64,000 bases of DNA from Clostridium sp. DL-VIII (GCF_000230835.1 NZ_CM001240.1:4800779-4864778); one strand, 5' to 3'; shown: positions 8,066-17,095, counted from the first letter of the stretch. Notes: a model not told the origin generated them from the sequence alone. Made by a program: numbers and translations.

Positions 8066-9464
8066 AAAATTATGGCTCAACACTAAAAACTGTGCTTGAC
8101 ATAAAATAATTATAAAATTAAATGAAAAATGCATTCAAATTCCTGTATTCTATAAGTGACTAATCCAATAGAATTGAAGGAGTTTAAATGCAATTACAGG
8201 ATATCACTAATATATTAAATTTACAAGGAATAAATGTTATCAATTTTATCTATGGTTTTGAAGATAGAATTTGTATTGAAATCCAACCTACAGAATATAC
8301 TCAACCTTGTCCGTGCTGTAAGAGTTTTAAAATAATAAGACGAGGCTCATCTGGAATTAGAAGAGTAAGGCATCTTCCTATATTTCAAAACGAGGTAATA
8401 TTAAAGGTTCCTAAAATAAGAATGTCCTGTAAGGATTGTAATGCCTCTTTTTCATGGCAATATTCATTCCTGACTGGAAAGAGTCGTTATACTAATGAAT
8501 TTCAAGAGTTTATTGCAACTAAAGTACCAGGAGCAACGGTTATTCACTGTGCTAGAACATTGAAAATACCATATTCTACAGTTGAAAGAATATATAAAAA
8601 TTATATTGACTATGTTGTTCCACAATTGCAAGCAAAAGTTATATTAGAAAGTTCTAACACTAACAAGCTTATACTTGGAATGGATGATTTTGCTATAAGG
8701 AAAGGACATAGTTATAATACTGGAATTCATGACCTTCGTAACGGAACATTACTTGAAATAATTCCAGGAAGAAAACTTGAAGAGCTTAGAAGTCATAAGA
8801 CTGTAAATCCAGAACTTTTTGAGCTCCGACCTTTTGCTATAGTAATGGATTTGGCTCCATATTATCACACATTTGCAAAAGAAGTATACCCAGATGCTAT
8901 ACGTATTGCGGATAGGTTTCATGTTAATAGCTATGCTATGGAAGCTCTTAGAGGCGTAAGAAAACGCATAAGTTGTGATTTAACTCCTGCGGCACGGACA
9001 GTATTGAAAAGAAATAAATCAGTACTTGAAAAACGGAATGAATATCTTACATCAAAAGAGGTTGAGATGCTCCAGCAGTTGTTGTCATTATCACCTGACC
9101 TAAAAGCAGTATATGAGTGGAAAGAGGAACTTATTGAGTGGTATGACTGTTGTTCAAGTGTTATACAGGCAACAAATGTATTTGATAAATGGTGTAAAAA
9201 AGGACATTCACTAAATATACCTGAGGTAGAACGTGCTTTGGTTACTTTTGAAAACTGGAGACAAGAAATAATTAACTATCATCATTGTAGATATACCAAT
9301 GCCGCTGTTGAAGGTAGAAACGGTAAAATTAAAGCAATTCAACGCAGACACTATTTTACAAGGAATAAAGACTACTACAAAGGAAGAATTTTATTAGAAT
9401 GTAATAACCATTTCTTGACAGCTTAAGCTGTCAAGAACATATTTTGATGTTGAGCCAAAATTAT
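8066..9464 (+). mobile_element. Intact ISL3-family insertion sequence with 8-bp target duplication
   Basis: The element proper runs from 8074 to 9456 (1383 bases). Both ends carry GGCTCAACA, and the inverted repeats extend about 28 bases with shared AAAA, GT and CTTGAC blocks. The 8 bases on either side are identical, AAAATTAT at 8066-8073 and at 9457-9464, as expected for ISL3 transposition. The single transposase gene fills the element. Intact ends, reading frame and target repeats point to a recent insertion, in the gap between the HAD gene and a GNAT gene. Confidence 0.92.
8188..9426 (+). CDS. ISL3 family transposase
   Basis: This 412-residue DDE transposase has an N-terminal zinc-binding region with CPCCKSFKIIRRG and CKDC, a helix-turn-helix around IPYSTVERIYKNY, and a catalytic core. 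The acidic residues sit in LGMDDFAIRKG, AIVMDLAPYYHT and NAAVEGRNGKIKAIQRR. The GNGK-IKxIQRRxxG-like pattern at the third acid is characteristic of the ISL3 family. GAAGGAG precedes the ATG at 8188, and the stop lies just inside the right inverted repeat. It has the normal length and no frameshift, so it is probably active. Confidence 0.93.
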   Translation: MQLQDITNILNLQGINVINFIYGFEDRICIEIQPTEYTQPCPCCKSFKIIRRGSSGIRRVRHLPIFQNEVILKVPKIRMSCKDCNASFSWQYSFLTGKSRYTNEFQEFIATKVPGATVIHCARTLKIPYSTVERIYKNYIDYVVPQLQAKVILESSNTNKLILGMDDFAIRKGHSYNTGIHDLRNGTLLEIIPGRKLEELRSHKTVNPELFELRPFAIVMDLAPYYHTFAKEVYPDAIRIADRFHVNSYAMEALRGVRKRISCDLTPAARTVLKRNKSVLEKRNEYLTSKEVEMLQQLLSLSPDLKAVYEWKEELIEWYDCCSSVIQATNVFDKWCKKGHSLNIPEVERALVTFENWRQEIINYHHCRYTNAAVEGRNGKIKAIQRRHYFTRNKDYYKGRILLECNNHFLTA

Positions 9465-9540
9465 ATATGCTTATTTCTAATTCTATTCACATACAAATTT
9501 AAATGTTTATATCTACTTAATCATTTATCCAATTAAGATC

Positions 9541-10083
9541 TCATAGTACTCGTCCCATTATGACTGTATTGTAGTATTTTCCATCTTTATGGATACGGTC
9601 GTTTATTAATATACCTTCTTCTACGAAGCCATATTTTTTATATAATTGAATTGCTTTAGTATTTGTTTGTACTACAGTTAATGAGATTTTTTTGATTCCA
9701 ACACTATCCATAGTTTTTAACACATTTTCTATTAGGACTTTACCAATTCCATAGCTCCAATATTCTTTTTCTATGCATATACCAAACTCGGCCTTATGTT
9801 TGAACCTATTTAGCTTATTTCCTTCGCAACGAGTAAAGCCAACAATTCTATTATTAACCTCCGCTAATAAAAATAATGTCCTTTCTGACGTATTATCTTC
9901 ATGAATAATTTTTTCAAAATCTTCTGGAGTAAGTAAACCTTCCCCTGGTTCCCTATCAAGGTATTCTGTTTCTCCATCGATTTTAACCCTTAATTCAGCT
10001 AATTTGTATGCATCAGTTTTTATTGGACAACGAAGTTTCCAGGTTAGTCCTTTGCTTTCTATTATTTTGTCTTCAATAAGCAT
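9541..10083 (-). CDS. GNAT family N-acetyltransferase (RimJ/RimL-like)
   Basis: This 180-residue acetyltransferase of the RimL-like branch has motif A as FGICIEKEYWSYGIGKVLIE (about residues 104-123) and motif B as QLYKKYGFVEEGILINDRI, a sequence typical of enzymes that modify ribosomal proteins or polyamine-like amines. The ATG at 10083 is chosen because CTGGAGG lies 5 bases before it; upstream in-frame codons have no such site. A terminator separates it from the yitT-like gene upstream. The substrate is unknown. Confidence 0.85.
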   Translation of the reverse strand: MLIEDKIIESKGLTWKLRCPIKTDAYKLAELRVKIDGETEYLDREPGEGLLTPEDFEKIIHEDNTSERTLFLLAEVNNRIVGFTRCEGNKLNRFKHKAEFGICIEKEYWSYGIGKVLIENVLKTMDSVGIKKISLTVVQTNTKAIQLYKKYGFVEEGILINDRIHKDGKYYNTVIMGRVL

Positions 10084-10157
10084 TTTTACCTCCAGTACAT
10101 ATAATCTATGCATCCTCAATTAAATTCTTCATTATTTGTATATTATAATATTTTAAA

Positions 10158-10192
10158 AGCAAAAGTATCGCATTCTACAAAATACGATACTC
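10158..10192 (-). terminator. Terminator after yitT-like gene
   Basis: On the minus strand AGTATCGTATT pairs with AATGCGATACT (10181-10191 with 10164-10174) with one G-U pair, and a U-rich tail follows. It lies 44 bases after the stop of the gene at 10236-11093. Confidence 0.7.
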
Positions 10193-10235
10193 AAATTCAT
10201 AATTACTTAATACTAACATGTATTTTAGATATATT

Positions 10236-11093
10236 TTAATGTATGGCTTTTTTCTTATATTTTTTACCTGCACCATCAACACTACTAATTGTAATTAGTG
10301 CATCCTCATCAAAGCCATTTACAATACTTTTCAACTTTGCTATTTCAAGCCTTGATAAGACCACATATATAACGTTCATTTCATTTCCGCTATACGCCCC
10401 TTTACCTTCTAAAAAGGTAACACCTCTTCCAAGCCTTGCTATTATCGCATCAGAAATATCTTTATTTTTTTCAGACACTATGATTACTGCTTTTGATTCA
10501 TCGAGTCCTTCTACAGTAATATCTATTGTTTTAAAAGCAATAAAATATGCTATTAAAGAATACATGGCTCTATCCCAGCCGAATATTAATCCAGAACTTC
10601 CAAGTATAAATAAATTGAAGAACATAACTATTTCACCAATAGAAAATGCACTTCTCTTATCTAAAATTATAGCAATAATTTCAGTTCCGTCTAATGAACC
10701 ACCATTTCTTATAATCAAACCTACTCCAACTCCTAAAATAATCCCTCCAAATATAGTTGCTAGAAGTATATCTTGCGTTACTCCAGGAACAGGTGTAAAT
10801 AATGAAACTCCTATAGACAAACATATTACTGAAAAAACAGTTGAAAGAGCAAATGTCTTTCCTATCTGTCTATAACCTATAATAACAAAAGGCAAATTAA
10901 ATATAAATATAAATACTCCTAATGGAATATTTGTCAAGTGATTTGCCATAATGGATATTCCTGTCATACCACCATCAATAATATTATTGGGTATCAAGAA
11001 TGTTTCCAAGGCTATTGATACTAGAATTGAACCTAATATCATAAAAAAAATCCTATTAATGTCAGCAAAAGCATGTTTTAATTTACTTCTCAT
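10236..11093 (-). CDS. YitT family membrane protein (DUF161/DUF2179)
   Basis: This 285-residue protein has about five membrane segments in the first 200 residues (YitT/DUF161 domain, with the typical IPNNIIDGGMTGISIMA near residue 37 and GGSLDGTEIIAIIL near 130). A C-terminal soluble DUF2179 domain follows, containing GRGVTFLEGKGAYSGNEMNV. Family members are widespread in Firmicutes; their transported substrate is not established. GGGGGATG precedes the ATG at 11093. It is transcribed alone and followed by a terminator. Confidence 0.88.
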   Translation of the reverse strand: MRSKLKHAFADINRIFFMILGSILVSIALETFLIPNNIIDGGMTGISIMANHLTNIPLGVFIFIFNLPFVIIGYRQIGKTFALSTVFSVICLSIGVSLFTPVPGVTQDILLATIFGGIILGVGVGLIIRNGGSLDGTEIIAIILDKRSAFSIGEIVMFFNLFILGSSGLIFGWDRAMYSLIAYFIAFKTIDITVEGLDESKAVIIVSEKNKDISDAIIARLGRGVTFLEGKGAYSGNEMNVIYVVLSRLEIAKLKSIVNGFDEDALITISSVDGAGKKYKKKAIH

Positions 11094-11252
11094 GAATCAT
11101 CCCCCTTCCGCTTATTAAGCACATATGAAATTATATTTTTCTTGTATATATTAATTATATCATACTTATAGGTTTCATATCATTTAGGTTGTGATTATCC
11201 TTAGTCTTACTAACTTTACTTTTATATAAAGAATTTATAAGGTATGTCTTAA

Positions 11253-12359
11253 TTAATTTGCGTACCAGCTTTTAATAACTTCTGCACTTTCTTCACTTGG
11301 ATAATATCTCTTATCGCTGCTAGTTTCCCCAATTGCAAATACTGAAAATCCAAGCTGCCAAGGTTCATCTTGAAATTCATTTTTATAGGCTGAAAAACAA
11401 TTTGCTTGTTCCTGATTATTCACAATATTAGACACTAAAGGGTTGTGTGGCTCTACAGAAGCTTTATTAGTTCTTGGGAATCCTAATTCTCCGAAGAAAA
11501 TTGGTTTATTCCATTTATCATAGAAATTTTTTATTTCCTGCTTTATATCCTGTTTCCTATTAAACTTTGTTGAACTTTCAAGGGCTTTTGTTAAATTATC
11601 TACCGTATTTGTATCATTTTCTGTAAGCTCAAAATAAGCTGCTATAGAAATAAAATCTACTTTTGAAAATACTTTATTATTTAGTTTTTCCTTATATTTT
11701 TCAGTATATTCTGGTGCAAAATCAGCTGCTGTAATCCAGAAATTTGTCCTATAAGTTACCAAACCCTTATAGCGTGCCTTAACATAATCTATCATATCGC
11801 ACATATACCCTTCATTTGCTTCCATATGTACAAAACTTGTTCCTGCATTCAGTGCATCCACATGATATGGTACAGCTACATCTTTAATTAAATTATTTAG
11901 AACGTTTGTTTCCCAATTATAAAAGAAATTATTAATATTATCAGGCTGCCAATCTGTTTCTCCAACGCTTCCATTTTCTATCCATGGATATGGTTCAAGT
12001 ATTATGTTTATCTTTTTAAATCTAAGCTTTTCAATTAACTCTATAGCTCGTTTTTCACTACCTTTGTCTATTGCCATATCGCTTGAAGTCCTAGTATCGA
12101 TATTTATAACTACTGGAACATTTAAGGTATTTATCTTAAATTTATCTATATCTTTAAGTACCTGATCTATATTATAATCAGTAGATAAATTGCCTGATTT
12201 AATCTTTGTTTCAAATTTTGAATTTAAAGTCTTGCCTTCAACTTTATTTATCATCTCATTAATATATCCCCTTGAATCTACATTAATCTTGTAAGCATAA
12301 AAAGCACCTGATAGCATGCTTATTAATAAAACCATTATTATTGCTCTTTTTTTCGTCAT
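11253..12359 (-). CDS. Membrane-anchored or secreted glycoside hydrolase-like protein (GH113/TIM-barrel type)
   Basis: This 368-residue protein begins with a basic stretch and one hydrophobic segment (TKKRAIIMVLLISMLSGAFY), acting as a signal peptide or N-terminal anchor, so it works outside the membrane. The rest looks like an (alpha/beta)8 barrel: strands such as INIILEPYPWI, VDFISIAAYFEL and KPIFFGELGFPR, the last with a Glu where GH5/GH113-clan enzymes carry a catalytic acid. The terminal LGFSVFAIGE region fits a last strand. This suggests beta-mannanase or related activity on polysaccharide, but it could be a catalytically altered relative. AGGAGG precedes the ATG. Confidence 0.6.
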   Translation of the reverse strand: MTKKRAIIMVLLISMLSGAFYAYKINVDSRGYINEMINKVEGKTLNSKFETKIKSGNLSTDYNIDQVLKDIDKFKINTLNVPVVINIDTRTSSDMAIDKGSEKRAIELIEKLRFKKINIILEPYPWIENGSVGETDWQPDNINNFFYNWETNVLNNLIKDVAVPYHVDALNAGTSFVHMEANEGYMCDMIDYVKARYKGLVTYRTNFWITAADFAPEYTEKYKEKLNNKVFSKVDFISIAAYFELTENDTNTVDNLTKALESSTKFNRKQDIKQEIKNFYDKWNKPIFFGELGFPRTNKASVEPHNPLVSNIVNNQEQANCFSAYKNEFQDEPWQLGFSVFAIGETSSDKRYYPSEESAEVIKSWYAN

Positions 12360-12704
12360 TTTTCCTCCTATGTACGCTATAAATATATATAATATTACAA
12401 TTGATTTTCTACATTTAACATTTAGATATTTGCTTAGCTGATAGACATCCTAAATGTAATTTTATTATTTCAACATATATAAATACAATATATTTGTTAA
12501 AATTCAATTATTTATTACCAAAATCAATTCTAACAAGTTCTTTATTATTTGGAATTTTATTAATTATACCTATATAGTACACCTAAATCCAATACAATCA
12601 AGCAACTTCCTAGGCCTATACTTATTGATAAAAAATGAATCAATATATAAAGCAAACTCTTATTTACTTATATTTAATTATAACATTTTTTATAAATAGA
12701 ATTT
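12360..12704. other. AT-rich intergenic region with one dispersed repeat copy
   Basis: This 345-base gap has no coding potential that I can support. Its only recognisable content is a ~62-base sequence at 12418-12482 that recurs at 48294-48358; otherwise it is A/T-rich spacer between the VOC gene's 3' end and the promoter side of the glycosidase-like gene. Confidence 0.6.
12418..12482 (+). repeat. Short dispersed repeat, copy 1
   Basis: This shares AGATAT, CTTAGC, ATAG and the unbroken block AAATGTAATTTTATTATT, in the same order and spacing, with 48294-48358. ACATTTA at its start can pair with TAAATGT in the middle to form a hairpin. It is non-coding. Confidence 0.65.
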
Positions 12705-13175
12705 TTATTTTTTCCAGCTTTGCAGTTCTATAATATTTCCTTCAATATCTTTTGCATAAACAAACGTTGCTATTACATTATTAGGATATTCTGTTTTTAC
12801 TAATTGCCCTACTTGCCCACCTCCTTCTCGCTTTATTTTTTCCAATACTTCTAAAACATCATCAACCTCAAACGCTAAGTGAGCAAGTCCTACACCATTT
12901 AGTACTTTTTTACTCTCATAATCCATATTATCATATGAGAAAATCTCTAATGTTGGTAGCTCTTCTTCATATCCTGGTAACGTTAAATGCTCTCCTGTAA
13001 TATGGGCACTCTTAATCCCTGTTAATTTATCAAGCCATTCACCTTGCAAATTACGCTCAGGTGCTACTGGTTTGCAGCCAAAAACACGTTGGTAAAACAA
13101 AGATACTCTTTTCCAATCCTTTGCAATAATGTTGGTATGTACATATTTGATCTTTATTTCTTTTTCTTCTCTCAT
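12705..13175 (-). CDS. VOC (glyoxalase/bleomycin resistance-like) family protein
   Basis: This 156-residue protein has one vicinal oxygen chelate domain: the N-terminal beta-alpha unit IKYVHTNIIAKDWKRVSLFY is followed by the central LAHLAFEVDDVLEVLEKI (about residues 98-115) and the C-terminal FVYAKDIEGNIIELQSW with the usual metal-ligand Glu. Such proteins act as lyases, isomerases or resistance proteins, and no substrate can be assigned. AGGAGG precedes the ATG at 13175. It is transcribed away from the divergent membrane protein gene at 13260. Confidence 0.85.
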   Translation of the reverse strand: MREEKEIKIKYVHTNIIAKDWKRVSLFYQRVFGCKPVAPERNLQGEWLDKLTGIKSAHITGEHLTLPGYEEELPTLEIFSYDNMDYESKKVLNGVGLAHLAFEVDDVLEVLEKIKREGGGQVGQLVKTEYPNNVIATFVYAKDIEGNIIELQSWKK

Positions 13176-13259
13176 ATCTTCCTCCTAAATATATTTAGAA
13201 TAAATAAGGCTATATAGGTAAATAATAATATTAAAATTAATTTATTATGAGGTGGCTTA

Positions 13260-13811
13260 ATGGGATATAGTTTTTTATTATTAATTATGACTGTAATTTT
13301 TTCTGCAATCATGTTATTTATCGGAATTGCTGCAATAGTAAAAAAAAGATATACTTTACTTCCTGAACACATAGCCACTTATGTATTTTATTTAGCGTTT
13401 TTAATATCACAATATATGCTAAATTTTCAAGTTAATCTTTTAATCATTCTTATGGTTTTAATAACTCTTATTGGTAATAGCTTTATTGGTAAATATCTAT
13501 ATGTTTATAATAAATCTAAACATTATGATAGATTTCTACATGCATTTGGTGCTTTTTCATTTGCACTTTTCTATTATTCTATTTTGCATAAAATTGCTAT
13601 GCCTATAGTCTCATCAAAATTTTATATTGGAGTCTTTGTAGCAGCAATAGGTATTTCACTTGGCTGTATTTTTGAAATTTACGAATTCATTGCAGATTCT
13701 ATTACAACTTCAAATAACCAACATGGACTAAAGGACACAAATTTTGATATGATATCTAATATTATCGGTTCATCAATTGCAGGCATTGTTTCAATATGGA
13801 TTTTTCTATAG
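13260..13811 (+). CDS. DUF2238-like (YjdF-type) membrane protein
   Basis: This 183-residue protein has six predicted membrane segments. It shares with the protein at 27072-27662 the pattern D..LH..GA...... G...EIYEF..D.....GLKDTNFDM..N..GS, which resembles DUF2238 inner-membrane proteins of unknown function. The conserved His, Glu and Asp residues within or next to membrane helices suggest a metal- or lipid-related role, but this is speculation. GAGGTGG precedes the ATG. It ends 12 bases before the convergent osmC-like gene. Confidence 0.65.
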   Translation: MGYSFLLLIMTVIFSAIMLFIGIAAIVKKRYTLLPEHIATYVFYLAFLISQYMLNFQVNLLIILMVLITLIGNSFIGKYLYVYNKSKHYDRFLHAFGAFSFALFYYSILHKIAMPIVSSKFYIGVFVAAIGISLGCIFEIYEFIADSITTSNNQHGLKDTNFDMISNIIGSSIAGIVSIWIFL

Positions 13812-13822
13812 CATTTTTAGCA

Positions 13823-14206
13823 CTATCTGCTCGCTTGGGCAAATTCTATTTCTTTTGATAAAGTGTTTTTTACTGGACAGTTCTTTGCTATGTTAATTAT
13901 AAGTTCTTTTGTTTCCTTTGAAATATCACCTATAATATCAATATCATAGATAAATTTCGTTTTCTCCTCATCACTTCTATCTAAGTCCACCTTAACAATT
14001 ACATTTTCATATGTTATTTTTTTACGTTCCAACACCATTCTAGTTGTGATATTAAGACAGGACGCAAGTCCAGCACATAGCAAATCATGAGGTCTAAAAT
14101 ATTCACCGCTTCCCCCTTTTTCTTTTGTTACATCAGATATAATGAATGTATTTTCATTAGAAACTTCTGTACAATACTTTTCCTCTTTGCTCTTCGAAAT
14201 TATCAT
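13823..14206 (-). CDS. OsmC family peroxiredoxin-like protein
   Basis: This 127-residue protein of the OsmC/Ohr fold would reduce organic peroxides with a thiol. Two conserved cysteines are visible: one in PHDLLCAGLASCLNITTRMV (about residues 49-59) and one in NCPVKNTLSKEIEF near the C-terminus (about residue 110). The ATG at 14206 follows GGAGGGTGAAAATT; a GTG nine bases upstream would overlap the ribosome site. It belongs to the OsmC branch rather than classical Ohr, judging by the SCLNIT pattern. Confidence 0.85.
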   Translation of the reverse strand: MIISKSKEEKYCTEVSNENTFIISDVTKEKGGSGEYFRPHDLLCAGLASCLNITTRMVLERKKITYENVIVKVDLDRSDEEKTKFIYDIDIIGDISKETKELIINIAKNCPVKNTLSKEIEFAQASR

Positions 14207-14401
14207 AATTTTCACCCTCCGTCTTCATAAACCCAATCAAATTTCATCTTACCAATTATTGTAACACAATTAACCAATTAATCCATCAATTATATATAGG
14301 ATTAACTATATAATTTACTGGAAATATCTAAGCTTTTTTCAAATTCCCTATTGATTATATCGGTCACTATGATAAAATTATCATAAAGAGGTGAATTTAT
14401 T

Positions 14402-14752
14402 ATGTTAGGCGACAAAGTAAAATTACTTAGGAAGAAAATGAAAATTACACAGCAAAAGTTAGCTGAAACAATTGGTTTAAGTCAATCTACAATTGGAATG
14501 ATAGAAAGCAATAAGCAAGGTGCTAGTAATGACACTTTAATTAAGCTTGCTAATACTCTAAACACTACTGTTGATTATTTACTTTCCGATGACAAAGATG
14601 AAGCAGAAATTATTCTGAAGGATAATGAATCTATTATTGAAGATAATGATATTAGAAGAATTGAAAGAGCTAGAAGAAAAATGGATCCTAAGAATAAAGA
14701 AAAAATGATGAAAATTTTAAGGTCTGCTTTTGATGAATACTTTGACGATTAG
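14402..14752 (+). CDS. XRE family transcriptional regulator (ImmR-like)
   Basis: This 116-residue DNA-binding protein has a Cro/C1-type helix-turn-helix at residues 5-60, including KITQQKLAETIGLSQSTIGM and an NTTVDYLLSDD end. A charged, acidic-to-basic C-terminal tail of about 45 residues follows. AGAGGTG precedes the ATG. The gene overlaps the following metallopeptidase by about 20 bases, the classic repressor/anti-repressor-protease layout seen with ImmR/ImmA of mobile elements, so it probably represses its own operon until the protease cleaves it. No phage genes surround the pair. Confidence 0.88.
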   Translation: MLGDKVKLLRKKMKITQQKLAETIGLSQSTIGMIESNKQGASNDTLIKLANTLNTTVDYLLSDDKDEAEIILKDNESIIEDNDIRRIERARRKMDPKNKEKMMKILRSAFDEYFDD

Positions 14753-15389
14753 ATACAAATATATTAAGCGCATAGTTAATGACATTTATATAAAATTAAA
14801 TATCCTTAAATTTCCTATAGACATAATTGAAATAATAAGTTCTTTCAATAACATAAAAATAGTTTCTTATCATCAATTCATGCTTGACCACAATCTAACT
14901 AAAGAAGAAACTTTTGAATTATTAAATTCAGATGAAGGCTGTACTGATTATTTCAAACCATTAGATAAATATATAATTTATTATAATGACTTAGATTATA
15001 AATCTGAAGAGCGGATTAGATGGACTTTATCCCACGAATTAGGTCATATTTTATGTGAACATTATTCAAAATCTACAAAGATATTTTGTGAATCTTTAAC
15101 TGAAGAAGATTATAAATTTAGAGAATCTGAAGCGAATTATTTTACCGGCTTATTACTATCTAACCCAATAATACTACACAAGCTGAATGTAAGATCTCCT
15201 TATGATATTGAGACATATTGTGCTCTATCGTCAGAAGCTGCACGTTACAGATATGATAATTATAAGAAATGGTGTAAAAATATTATTTTGACAAGCTCAG
15301 ACAGATATATAATCAGAAACTTCCAAGATTACTTAAGTGCTCAAGCACTTGAGTATGAGGAGTTTCTAGTATTTATGAGTTCATTTTAG
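14733..15389 (+). CDS. ImmA/IrrE family metallo-endopeptidase
   Basis: This 218-residue zinc metalloprotease of the ImmA/IrrE family (DUF955) carries the HExxH zinc motif as SHELGHILCEHY (HELGH at about residues 101-105). The downstream FRESEANYFTGLLL supplies the third zinc ligand Glu. In the model systems this protease cleaves the partner XRE repressor in response to a signal. The start is taken as the ATG at 14733 (a TTG precedes it directly); translation is probably coupled to the overlapping regulator gene. The C-terminal 60 residues have no known domain. Confidence 0.87.
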   Translation: MNTLTIRYKYIKRIVNDIYIKLNILKFPIDIIEIISSFNNIKIVSYHQFMLDHNLTKEETFELLNSDEGCTDYFKPLDKYIIYYNDLDYKSEERIRWTLSHELGHILCEHYSKSTKIFCESLTEEDYKFRESEANYFTGLLLSNPIILHKLNVRSPYDIETYCALSSEAARYRYDNYKKWCKNIILTSSDRYIIRNFQDYLSAQALEYEEFLVFMSSF

Positions 15390-15489
15390 CCATTGCTCCA
15401 AAAGGCTTTAAAAATGGTTGGTTATCCAAAATACAAATATAAAAAATTAGTAGATAGAAATCCATTATAGTTTTCATTTAATTGATCAT

Positions 15490-15531
15490 ATATTTCTTAT
15501 TTAAGGCACAATCAAATAAGAAATTTTTTTG
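15490..15531 (+). terminator. Terminator after XRE/ImmA pair
   Basis: ATTTCTTATTT (15492-15502) pairs perfectly with AAATAAGAAAT (15514-15524), and a run of Ts follows. The 11-base loop AAGGCACAATC equals the end sequence of the candidate RNA at 6732-6896, which may be chance or a shared origin. Confidence 0.8.
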
Positions 15532-15543
15532 TGTACTTATACT

Positions 15544-15733
15544 AGAAATCACATACATTTTTGTGAAGCAGGCATTTGAAATTTAGCTGCTAAAAGTTCT
15601 TAATGTGAGCTTGTTCCAGTTTCTGCTTGTCACGAACTTGTTTCTGGAGCATGCAGAAATGGGTGCATGCTCACATTTAGAACTTTCAGCGAAAATTTCA
15701 CAAGTCCTGCGGAATAAAAATGTATGTGATTCC
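15544..15733 (+). repeat. Palindromic dispersed repeat, copy 2
   Basis: GAAATCACATACATTTTT (15544-15561) at the left end is mirrored by 15716-15733 with one mismatch. The arms form a long imperfect helix, and the centre carries a second hairpin around GAGCATGC. It aligns along its full length with copies at 59435-59626 (same orientation) and 7845-8028 (opposite). It lies in the convergent gap between immA-like and degV genes. Confidence 0.8.
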
Positions 15734-15794
15734 GGTAAGTTACCACACAAGTATAAGTTTAAGGTTGTATACCTATAACTGTGTTTTTCCTATA

Positions 15795-16673
15795 TCATAT
15801 ATTATTTTTTTCTTTTCCTATAAAAAAAACTCCCACTGCTCCATATCCAGTGTGACTTCCTATTACTAATCCCATATAATTTATTATAATATCCTTAACG
15901 TTAAATTTTTCCTTAATCAATTTACACAAATATTTAACTGCTTCCTCATTATCAGCGTGAGAAACAAAAATCGTATCAATATCTACTCCATCAATATTTT
16001 TTTCAATTTTCTTAACTAATTCTCTTAATACCTTTTTTTCTCCTCTTACCATTTCTAAAAACTCTAAAGTTCCCTCTTCAGTAACAGTTAAAATAGGATT
16101 AATATTTAGAACCTTACCTAATATTGCTGATGTAGTGCTTATTCTTCCGCCTCGTTCTAAATACTTCAAATCTTTTACTGTAAAAAAGTGATATACATTT
16201 CTTTTTCTATCCTCTATATACTGAGCAATTTCATCAATACTTTTTCCTTCTTCTTTTAATTTTGCAGCTATATATACCAATAATCCCTGCCCACTAGTAG
16301 CGGCTTTTGTATCTATTATAATTATTTTACATTCTGGATATATTTCTAAAACTTCTTCTCTTGCAATAAGTGCACTATTGCAGGTTCCACTTAGTGCTGA
16401 AGAAAACCCTATATATAAAATATCATAATCTTTACCTATCCACTTCTCAAATTCTTTAGAAAAATTTATTGGACTTACTTGGCTTGTCCTTGGCATAGCT
16501 CCATTTCGAAGCTTTTCATAAAACTCTTTATAACTAAGGCTTTGTCCACAGTCTTCTACAATCTTTTTTCCATCTAATTCACACTCTAGTCCTAAATAAC
16601 CAATGTCTAAAGAATTTATAATCTCATAAGATAGATCACATGATGAATCTGTTATTATCTTAATTTTTCTCAT
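15795..16673 (-). CDS. DegV family protein (fatty-acid binding)
   Basis: This 292-residue soluble protein of the DegV family binds a fatty acid and, with FakA-type kinases, can present it for phosphorylation. ITDSSCDLSYE at the N-terminus, FSSALSGTCNSA (about residues 90-101), and the GGRISTTSAILG segment (about 163-174) are the family hallmarks. The ATG at 16673 follows GGAAGGGG by 9 bases; a longer in-frame extension upstream has no ribosome site and no family similarity. No fakA-type kinase gene lies in this window. Confidence 0.9.
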   Translation of the reverse strand: MRKIKIITDSSCDLSYEIINSLDIGYLGLECELDGKKIVEDCGQSLSYKEFYEKLRNGAMPRTSQVSPINFSKEFEKWIGKDYDILYIGFSSALSGTCNSALIAREEVLEIYPECKIIIIDTKAATSGQGLLVYIAAKLKEEGKSIDEIAQYIEDRKRNVYHFFTVKDLKYLERGGRISTTSAILGKVLNINPILTVTEEGTLEFLEMVRGEKKVLRELVKKIEKNIDGVDIDTIFVSHADNEEAVKYLCKLIKEKFNVKDIIINYMGLVIGSHTGYGAVGVFFIGKEKNNI

Positions 16674-16768
16674 TGAGATTTTCCCCTTCCAACATTTCAT
16701 TTGTACATAAATTTTTTCTCTACTTTTATTATATTCCGACAATAAAAAATGTTGTAAGGTGTATTAGT

Positions 16769-17095
16769 TTATCTATATAATTTACTTAAATATTCTTCTT
16801 TTAATTGATTAAATTCCTGCTCAGTTATGATTTCTTTTTCTCTTAAATAACCTAATTTAATCAGCTGATCTTTTATGTTAAGACTTGCGTCTGCAATCTT
16901 TCTATTGCTTTTCTTAGTTGATGCCGCTAATACTATAATTCCATATACTATTGAATAAATTAAACCTATTGCTCCAAAAAACACAGCAACTTCAGCGGTA
17001 GTTCGTCGCGAGCCAGCTTCACCAGCAAATAATAAAATTAAGCAAAAGGATAAAAGTATCACTCCAATTATAGACATAACTTTTACTGCTTTCAT
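16769..17095 (-). CDS. Small membrane protein with C-terminal SHOCT-like domain
   Basis: This 108-residue protein has two membrane segments (about residues 7-27 and 38-58) and a short soluble tail. The tail, DQLIKLGYLREKEIITEQEF, matches the SHOCT pattern (leucine-rich, ending ...EF..LK..LL), a small domain often found at protein ends. It is a paralogue of the next gene upstream (17166-17477): both begin MKA.KVMSIIG. Each has its own ribosome site (GGGAGATG here), and they form a tandem pair on the minus strand. Function unknown. Confidence 0.7.
   Translation of the reverse strand: MKAVKVMSIIGVILLSFCLILLFAGEAGSRRTTAEVAVFFGAIGLIYSIVYGIIVLAASTKKSNRKIADASLNIKDQLIKLGYLREKEIITEQEFNQLKEEYLSKLYR

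Noticed and set aside
10243..10875. 210-residue plus-strand frame
   Set aside because: Antisense to yitT-like codons; composition mirrors a membrane protein read backwards.
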